From Bacteroidota bacterium (GTDB taxonomy: Bacteria > Bacteroidota > Bacteroidia > Chitinophagales > LD1), in contig JAQBNQ010000499.1 in the NCBI GenBank assembly GCA_028288545.1, positions 1-6,793 on the forward strand: a DNA stretch of 6,793 bases, given 5' to 3'. The translations under genes and the position numbers were made by a program. Of this stretch, positions 1-3,794 are shown piece by piece (the first letter of the stretch is position 1; every line of letters starts with the position of its first letter). The notes beneath the pieces are model-generated. The model searched no databases, was not told where the DNA came from, and saw only the letters and a program-made list of their open reading frames with translations.

Positions 1-1
1 G

Positions 2-355
2 CTCGTCCACCCGGTTGTATTCCGCGATACCGAACGGTGGAATGATGAGCAGTTATTAAAAGAATTTTCATACAGCTTAAGAGAAGCCGCGCTGTTGGTT
101 GAAACCGGTTCATACAAAAACCTGGATAAACTGATTGTAGTAACGGCCCCCCTGGAAACAAGAGTAGACCGTGTTAGCAAACGCGATAAGCTGGAAGCAG
201 AAGACGTAATGGCCCGCGTCCGTAATCAGCTACCGGATGAAGAGAAGATAAAACTGGCCAATTTTGTCATCCACAACGACGGCGACCTGCAACATTTAGA
301 AGACCAGGTAAAAAAAATCCACCAACAACTCCTCGAAGCAAATTCTAAGCAATAA
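2..355 (+). CDS. coaE: Dephospho-CoA kinase, C-terminal part (5' end outside window)
   Basis: CoaE phosphorylates the 3'-hydroxyl of dephospho-CoA with ATP, the final step of coenzyme A synthesis, in the cytoplasm. Only the last 117 residues are here; the P-loop half lies upstream. The frame is open from base 2 and ends at TAA 353-355. Visible family features are the HPVV segment at the very start (family 'HP.V' motif), the EAALLVETGSYKNLDKLIVV stretch matching the family's 'P.LFE....D..+VV' strand, then TRVDRVSKRD (the R....R.R lid region) and the C-terminal NQLPDEEKIKLANFVIHNDG, which matches the usual 'Q...EEK...AD.VI.N.G' ending. Length and ending are normal for the family. The next gene, purK, is on the same strand but 145 bases away, separated by a large palindromic repeat, so joint transcription is uncertain. 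Confidence 0.93.
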   Translation, partial: LVHPVVFRDTERWNDEQLLKEFSYSLREAALLVETGSYKNLDKLIVVTAPLETRVDRVSKRDKLEAEDVMARVRNQLPDEEKIKLANFVIHNDGDLQHLEDQVKKIHQQLLEANSKQ

Positions 356-372
356 CTTAGTCCCTAAATGCA

Positions 373-481
373 TTTAACCGCAAAGGACGCCAAGGTTACG
401 CAAAGGCCGCAAAGATTTAATACTTATATTTTGTATTTCCTTGCGTCCTTTGCGAATTTCCTTTGCGCTCTTTGCGGTAAA
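373..481. repeat. Imperfect inverted repeat built from CGCAAAGG units
   Basis: The left arm (373 to about 425) and the reverse complement of the right arm (about 432-481) align almost throughout: both begin TTT(A)ACCGCAAAG and contain further CGCAAAGG copies about 10-12 bases apart, with only scattered mismatches and single-base gaps. The centre around 425-433 is AT-rich. A transcript across it would form a long hairpin between coaE and purK. I recall similar CGCAAAG-rich palindromes in intergenic regions of many Bacteroidota, but could not check this. It could be a dispersed repeat, a nonautonomous element, or a transcript-end or stabilising structure. The structure itself is certain; the function is not known. 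Confidence 0.8.
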
Positions 482-500
482 TTGTATTAATTTGAAGTTC

Positions 501-1625
501 ATGCAAACACGTATCGGAATTTTAGGAGGCGGACAATTGGGAAGGATGTTGTTGCAATGTGCTGCCAATTATCATGTAGAAACCTTTGTACTTGAATCAG
601 GTAAAAATCCACCTGCCTCTTCGCTTTGCCACCATTTTATTGAAGGCGATATTAAAAACTACGACGCCGTTTACCGGTTTGGCAAGTTAGTAGATGTACT
701 CACCATCGAAATTGAAAACGTAAACCTGGAAGCCCTTTTTAAACTGCAGGAAGAAGGCCTTGCCATTTTCCCAAAGCCCGAAGCGCTTAAGATCATTAAG
801 GACAAGGGTCTTCAAAAAGAGTTTTACAAAAAGCATAACATACCCACGGCCCCGTTCCACCTCATCAATCGCAAACACGAGTTGAACAGCTATTTAAACC
901 TGTTACCGGTGGCTCAAAAATTGCGCAATGGTGGCTACGATGGCAAAGGCGTTGAAATACTGCGCGAGCAGGAAGACTTCCATAAAGCGTTTGACGCGCC
1001 AAGTGTTATAGAAAGCCTTGTTTCCATTGATAAAGAAATATCCGTTATAGTTGCCAAAAATGCTAATGGCGAAACCGCCGTGTACCCACCGGTTGAAATG
1101 GTTTTTGACCCACGTTATAATTTAGTGGATTACCTCATCTCCCCTGCCCAACTTACGCAGGAACAAATTGCCTTATCACAAAAGTTAGCACTGGATGTAA
1201 TGAACGCCTTAAACAGCCCGGGCATATACGCAGTGGAACTGTTCCTGGATACCAAAGGCAATATACTTGTAAACGAAACTGCCCCAAGGGCCCACAACAG
1301 CGGACATCAAAGCATAGAAGGCAACTACGCCAGCCAATACGAAATGCAGATGCGCATATTGCAGGGTTTGCCATTAGGCAATACCAGCGCGATCAAACCT
1401 TCGTTAATGCTTAACCTCATCGGCGAACCCAACCACAACGGACCGGTGCAATACAAAGGGCTGGATGAAGTGCTGAAACTAAAAGGCGTCTACGTACATC
1501 TCTATGGCAAACACGAAACCAAACCCGGCCGCAAAATGGGCCACGTCACCATCCTGGGCGATGATAAGAATGAACTGCTGGAGAAAGCCAAATTCATCAA
1601 ACAGACATTGAAAGTGGTCACTTAA
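501..1625 (+). CDS. purK: N5-carboxyaminoimidazole ribonucleotide synthetase (PurK)
   Basis: PurK converts AIR, bicarbonate and ATP to N5-CAIR in de novo purine synthesis; PurE then rearranges N5-CAIR to CAIR. It is a cytoplasmic ATP-grasp enzyme. The product is 374 aa, normal for the family. Seen in order: the N-terminal GILGGGQLGRM motif (residues 6-16), a preATP-grasp domain to about residue 90, the glycine-rich ATP-grasp loop NGGYDGKG (143-150), and the metal/substrate signature NETAPRAHNSGH (258-269), where PurKs usually have NE.APR.HNSGH. ATG 501 is chosen because GILGGGQLGRM should lie at the extreme N-terminus. An in-frame TTG at 441 would add 20 residues encoded by the palindromic repeat and is rejected. 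A weak promoter-like pair (TTTG 462-465, 21 bases, TTAATTTG 487-494) lies just upstream. purE is not adjacent downstream, so this is not a tight purEK operon unless purE lies elsewhere. Confidence 0.97.
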   Translation: MQTRIGILGGGQLGRMLLQCAANYHVETFVLESGKNPPASSLCHHFIEGDIKNYDAVYRFGKLVDVLTIEIENVNLEALFKLQEEGLAIFPKPEALKIIKDKGLQKEFYKKHNIPTAPFHLINRKHELNSYLNLLPVAQKLRNGGYDGKGVEILREQEDFHKAFDAPSVIESLVSIDKEISVIVAKNANGETAVYPPVEMVFDPRYNLVDYLISPAQLTQEQIALSQKLALDVMNALNSPGIYAVELFLDTKGNILVNETAPRAHNSGHQSIEGNYASQYEMQMRILQGLPLGNTSAIKPSLMLNLIGEPNHNGPVQYKGLDEVLKLKGVYVHLYGKHETKPGRKMGHVTILGDDKNELLEKAKFIKQTLKVVT

Positions 1626-1666
1626 ACGAACATTCAATTTGAATTACAATCCTGCACAAGCGGCGT

Positions 1667-1750
1667 GTCATCCTGAGCACAACCATATGTCCTCCTGAGC
1701 GTAGCCGAAGGAGGGTTGACACTTTTCAAAATCCAGCAGGGTTGACACCT
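1667..1750. repeat. Intergenic repeat fragments: GTCxTCCTGAGC and GGGTTGACAC copies
   Basis: Forty bases after purK two related units occur in tandem: GTCATCCTGAGC at 1667-1678 and GTCCTCCTGAGC at 1689-1700, the second continuing into GTAGCCGAAGGAG. The second unit is a small palindrome (CCTCCT 1691-1696 with AGGAGG 1709-1714). They resemble the 'GTCATCCTGAGC..AG.CGAAGGA' repeats I remember from many Bacteroidota genomes. They merge with two direct copies of GGGTTGACAC at 1713-1722 and 1739-1748; two more copies lie in the hairpin at 1789-1826. No coding sequence is seen here on either strand. Confidence 0.6.
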
Positions 1751-1788
1751 CCATTTATATTATTGATATTCAAATGCTTAGGTCCAAA

Positions 1789-1826
1789 AATTTGGGTTGA
1801 CACTTTTTTGAGTGTCAACCCAAATT
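1789..1826. repeat. Perfect 16-bp inverted repeat with 6-base loop
   Basis: AATTTGGGTTGACACT (1789-1804), the loop TTTTTG (1805-1810), then AGTGTCAACCCAAATT (1811-1826), an exact reverse complement. With a three-A bulge the stem gains a further CC/GG pair. The arms carry the third direct and the single inverted copy of the GGGTTGACAC word seen at 1713 and 1739. It could act as a factor-independent-like terminator downstream of purK, but no T-run follows the stem, and the shared word with the flanking repeats argues for a repeat element or an end-sequence of a lost mobile element. Confidence 0.85.
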
Positions 1827-1839
1827 GGTGGTAGGCATT

Positions 1840-1890
1840 GTCCTCCTTTGGAGGAGGTGGCCCGTGGCTCTGCACGGGACGGAGGAGGAC
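1840..1890. repeat. Nested GC-rich hairpin block
   Basis: GTCCTCC (1840-1846) pairs with GGAGGAC (1884-1890), and inside it CCCGTG (1861-1866) pairs with CACGGG (1873-1878) around a six-base loop. TCCTCC (1841-1846) can instead pair with the nearby GGAGGA (1850-1855) around TTT, so two mutually exclusive folds exist. The composition differs sharply from the AT-rich DNA on either side. It reads as a mobile intergenic repeat unit; its right edge is somewhere between 1890 and about 1925, where the antitoxin remnant becomes recognisable. Minus-strand open frames through this block are proline/arginine-rich and look like readings of repeat DNA, not genes. Confidence 0.65.
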
Positions 1891-1895
1891 GGTAA

Positions 1896-2063
1896 AATGT
1901 TCCTTGCGGAGTATTACCCGGCCCAAAAATTTCAAAAGAACAACTGGAACATTGGCTTGCAAAAAACAATGGAAAGGGTGGCTATACTTCTGCCGAAATG
2001 AAACAGCGAATTAAAAATCGTACATCAAAGGTTAAGGGGAATAAGAATGGAAGTATTCTATAA
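1896..2063 (+). pseudogene. Antitoxin remnant, N-terminus lost
   Basis: The frame opens after TAA 1893-1895 and ends at TAA 2061-2063. From about 1926 it reads KISKEQLEHWLAKNNG, then KGGYTSAEMKQRIKNR, the style of a C-terminal part of a small Bacteroidota antitoxin: a helix 'S.E.LE.WL', then 'YTS.E....I'. No start codon or DNA-binding N-terminal domain is present; the upstream part of the frame runs into the hairpin repeat, which suggests that a repeat insertion or deletion removed the 5' half. The frame overlaps the start of the downstream toxin remnant by 17 bases, the tight overlap expected of a two-gene toxin-antitoxin operon. The call rests on this pairing and on remembered family style; the exact antitoxin family is not identified. 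Confidence 0.5.
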
Positions 2064-2333
2064 AACACGGGCAGCAAAAACCATTGATGTTGTTGTAGAT
2101 TAGATCGAAAGCCAGAACACGACGGGAAGCGGAAGCAGTTGGTTTGATAAGTCAGATGAAATAAATAATTCTCTCGCCAACGCAAAAGCAAAATTTTCAT
2201 TTTTTGCTCACCGCCCACGCTGCATAAATTTAACTACCGTTGCATTCACTCGAAAACCAGCATTGGCAATAATGCCTTTTATTACTTTAGATTCAAAATT
2301 AACAGCTTCATTAATGTCAATACATCTAAATAA
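2047..2333 (+). pseudogene. Decayed RelE/ParE-like toxin (amber stop and frameshift)
   Basis: From ATG 2047, preceded by AAGGGGA at 2034-2040, the frame reads MEVFYKTRAAKTIDVVVD, then TAG at 2101-2103, then IESQNTTGSGSSWFDK. This resembles Bacteroidota RelE/ParE-type toxins ('YK.RA...I..+..+IES.NT.GSG..W.DK'), in which a Trp commonly stands where the TAG is, so TGG to TAG is the likely lesion. Near 2205-2215 the match moves to the next frame (positions divisible by 3), which reads TLHKFNYRCIHSKTS, resembling the family's 'L.K..YRC.....W', and runs to TAA 2331-2333. At least two disabling changes are therefore visible. Such toxins usually cleave mRNA or target gyrase; this copy should be inactive. 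Its tail overlaps the start of the DUF2971 gene. Confidence 0.55.
2203..2232 (+). promoter_or_regulatory. Candidate Bacteroidota-type promoter before the DUF2971 gene
   Basis: TTTG (2203-2206), an 18-base spacer and TAAATTTA (2225-2232) match the phylum's -33 TTTG / -7 TAnnTTTG pattern with one mismatch. It lies inside the toxin remnant, about 80 bases ahead of the chosen DUF2971 start. In AT-rich DNA such matches arise by chance, so confidence is low. Confidence 0.25.
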
Positions 2334-3117
2334 ATATTTCTCAATTACGGATAATTTGGTAAGTTCTCTTGAACAGGCCAAACTTTGGTTTTCCGACCCA
2401 ATGATTTTTAATGACCCTTATGATTGCAATCTTTTTCTTTATATAGAAAACAACAGAGACGTCATTTCCGAGCATTTTACAAAGTTGAACAATCATTTTA
2501 AACAGAGGGCTTCCGCCGGTATAGTAGGGGCAAGATTTTTACCGGAGGAGCAACTTCAACAGAGAATTAATTACTTGGTAGAAAATCAGGTGGAACTTAA
2601 AAAAATTGCAGATCAACAAGTCCAAACACATATAAATACATGCGGAGTTTGTTGCTTTAGCAAGAGAGATGATATCCTATTAATGTGGTCCCATTATGCA
2701 GACAAACATAAAGGGGTCTGCTTAAAATTTGAAATGGAAAGAGATCACGATTTCTTTTACTTACCATACTGGGTTAGTTATCCTGAAATATTCCCACAAT
2801 TCAATTATCTGCGTGAAACCAATAAGATTTATGACGGAAAAACATCGGGGTTAATGCAACACTTGATTGCAACCAAGTCTAACGATTGGAGTTATGAAGA
2901 GGAAGTCCGAGTGGTAAAAGAAGAAGTTCATGGCCCCTATAGAGGACTGATTGAGTTCAAAAGGCCTGCGCTTGTCGAGGTCATTTTTGGGTATAAAACA
3001 AATGGTAACGACATTGAAGCGATAAAAGAAACTGTAAGAAAGCGCGGATACAGTGTTAATCTCTTTAAGATGGAATTGCGAAGGGATGATTTTGGGTTAG
3101 CAAAGATTCCAATTTAA
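2314..3117 (+). CDS. DUF2971 family protein
   Basis: A 267-aa soluble protein with no signal peptide or membrane segment. Its motifs are those of DUF2971: NKYFSI (residues 6-11) and LWFSDPMIFNDPYDC (24-38) at the N-terminus, CFSKRDDILLMWSHYADKHK then GVCLKFE (114-140) in the middle, WSYEEEVRV (192-200), and EVIFG (222-226) near the end. The biochemical function of DUF2971 is, to my knowledge, not firmly established; the proteins often sit in accessory regions. ATG 2314 is preferred because homologues begin a few residues before the KY motif. ATG 2272 and TTG 2263 are in frame, but would encode residues from the decayed toxin's DNA. Neither has a clear ribosome binding site. C110, C113 and C114 form a CxxCC cluster beside the conserved CFS motif. 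The gene is visibly AT-richer than purK or the TraB gene, consistent with horizontal acquisition. It is convergent with hicBA. Confidence 0.88.
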   Translation: MSIHLNKYFSITDNLVSSLEQAKLWFSDPMIFNDPYDCNLFLYIENNRDVISEHFTKLNNHFKQRASAGIVGARFLPEEQLQQRINYLVENQVELKKIADQQVQTHINTCGVCCFSKRDDILLMWSHYADKHKGVCLKFEMERDHDFFYLPYWVSYPEIFPQFNYLRETNKIYDGKTSGLMQHLIATKSNDWSYEEEVRVVKEEVHGPYRGLIEFKRPALVEVIFGYKTNGNDIEAIKETVRKRGYSVNLFKMELRRDDFGLAKIPI

Positions 3118-3123
3118 ACTTGC

Positions 3124-3159
3124 AGCCGCTGTATCTCCGCTCTCAGCAGCCTTGCGGCT
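3124..3159. terminator. Possible bidirectional terminator between convergent genes
   Basis: AGCCGC (3124-3129) can pair with GCGGCT (3154-3159), and a tighter AGCC-TTGC-GGCT hairpin is nested at its right end, followed by TTTACCTTT. It lies in the 74-base gap between the DUF2971 stop and the hicA stop, where a shared terminator would be expected. The stems are short and there is no long T-run, so this is tentative. Confidence 0.25.
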
Positions 3160-3191
3160 TTACCTTTGCCTCGCTGACTCCTGAAGACGAC

Positions 3192-3410
3192 CTACTTATT
3201 AAGCTCACCCTTATCAATCCCGGCCTGTTTCAATATCGCCAGTAATGTGCCTTTGGGCAAATCTTTATTGTGCATCGGCACTACGGTTATTTTTTTGCTT
3301 AGCGGGTTAACGTAATAATGATGGCTACCATTTACACGCTTTAATTCAAAACCGTGTTGTTCCAGCAATCTTATTACATCCTTAGAAGTTAGCGATGGAG
3401 TTTTACTCAT
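3192..3410 (-). CDS. hicA: HicA mRNA interferase toxin
   Basis: A 72-aa basic protein of the HicA (YcfA-like) family, a double-stranded-RNA-binding-like fold that cleaves mRNA when not bound by HicB. The whole family pattern is present: K10DVIRLLEQHGFEL, the catalytic-histidine motif NGSHHYYV (residues 27-34, with H30 aligned to the family's active His in 'GSH'), VVPMH (43-47), and GTLLAILKQAGID (54-66). The length is normal. It starts two bases after the hicB stop on the minus strand, so the two are almost certainly cotranscribed and translationally linked, antitoxin first. No lesion is visible and the toxin should be functional. Confidence 0.95.
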   Translation of the reverse strand: MSKTPSLTSKDVIRLLEQHGFELKRVNGSHHYYVNPLSKKITVVPMHNKDLPKGTLLAILKQAGIDKGELNK

Positions 3411-3412
3411 TA

Positions 3413-3640
3413 TCAGGCGGCAAGAACAATAGACATTTCAAGCGTTTCCGAATCATCCGGCACCGGTTCGCCAATATCCTTTAAAGTGGCAATGTACCCT
3501 TCAATTGCTTCGCGGGCCATAACCGTAGCGTGTTCGATGCTTTCGCCCCAGGTTATACAACCCGGCAAAGCCGGAATAATAACCGTATATCCGCCTTCAG
3601 GCTCTTTGTGCAGGTGTATCTTGTATGTGCGGTGTTCCAT
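3413..3640 (-). CDS. hicB: HicB antitoxin, short form
   Basis: HicB binds and blocks HicA. The 75 residues contain the degraded RNase H-like fold of the family: YKIHLHKEPEGGYTVIIPAL (6-25) with PGCITWGES (26-34), then a helix with the usual AREAIEGYIATLKDIGEPVP (42-61). Many HicBs carry an additional C-terminal helix-turn-helix or ribbon-helix-helix DNA-binding domain. Here the protein stops after the RNase H-like part, so autorepression by this protein alone is not evident. The order hicB then hicA, and the two-base gap, are seen directly. A promoter-like element abuts the start codon. The pair stands between the DUF2971 gene and a divergent TraB/GumN gene. Confidence 0.94.
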   Translation of the reverse strand: MEHRTYKIHLHKEPEGGYTVIIPALPGCITWGESIEHATVMAREAIEGYIATLKDIGEPVPDDSETLEMSIVLAA

Positions 3641-3644
3641 ATCT

Positions 3645-3678
3645 CAAATTTAGAAAAAACAATTCAATTTCTTTCAAA
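3645..3678 (-). promoter_or_regulatory. Candidate hicBA promoter, near-leaderless
   Basis: Reading the minus strand, TTTG (3678-3675), a 22-base spacer and TAAATTTG (3652-3645) match the Bacteroidota -33/-7 consensus, with an exact TAnnTTTG. The -7 box ends only four bases before the hicB ATG, so transcription would start at or very near the start codon. The hicB start is well supported by family alignment, so either the mRNA is leaderless or the real promoter is further upstream. Confidence 0.4.
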
Positions 3679-3694
3679 GACCTGTCTTTACGCT

Positions 3695-3720
3695 CACCCC
3701 TCCGGGGAAATAATGGGGTG
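3695..3720. repeat. Small inverted repeat in the hicB / TraB-gene gap
   Basis: CACCCC (3695-3700) is the reverse complement of GGGGTG (3715-3720), 14 bases apart; CCCC (3697-3700) can alternatively pair with GGGG (3704-3707) around TCC. It sits in the 154-base divergent intergenic region. It could be a binding site or a scrap of repeat DNA. I see no clear promoter for the TraB-family gene apart from a weak TATATTTC at 3744-3751. Confidence 0.3.
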
Positions 3721-3794
3721 GTGGCTGTTTCCAATACAATAACTATATTTCCGCTCCGTTTTTTAATGAACTATTATTTCCAAACCCAATTTGT

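Noticed and set aside
441..500. In-frame TTG extension of purK by 20 residues
   Set aside because: The added residues are encoded by the palindromic repeat, and the family's GILGGGQLGRM motif belongs at the extreme N-terminus, so ATG 501 is the start.
374..568. Minus-strand open frame across the CGCAAAGG palindrome
   Set aside because: It is a reading of repeat DNA and overlaps the true start of purK; its protein has no recognisable domain.
1153..1374. Minus-strand open frame inside purK
   Set aside because: Antisense shadow of a strongly supported enzyme gene; Cys/Arg/Pro-rich with no domain.
1713..1826. CRISPR-like array from the GGGTTGACAC copies
   Set aside because: The repeats are only about 10 bases, irregularly spaced (26, 55 and 17 bases) and one is inverted; no cas gene is present.
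1726..1969. Two overlapping minus-strand open frames through the hairpin cluster
   Set aside because: Both are rich in Pro, Arg and Ser because they read the hairpins; they overlap in different frames and match no family I recognise.
1982..2218. Minus-strand open frame opposite the toxin-antitoxin remnants
   Set aside because: The plus strand gives the recognisable antitoxin and toxin motifs; the minus frame has none.
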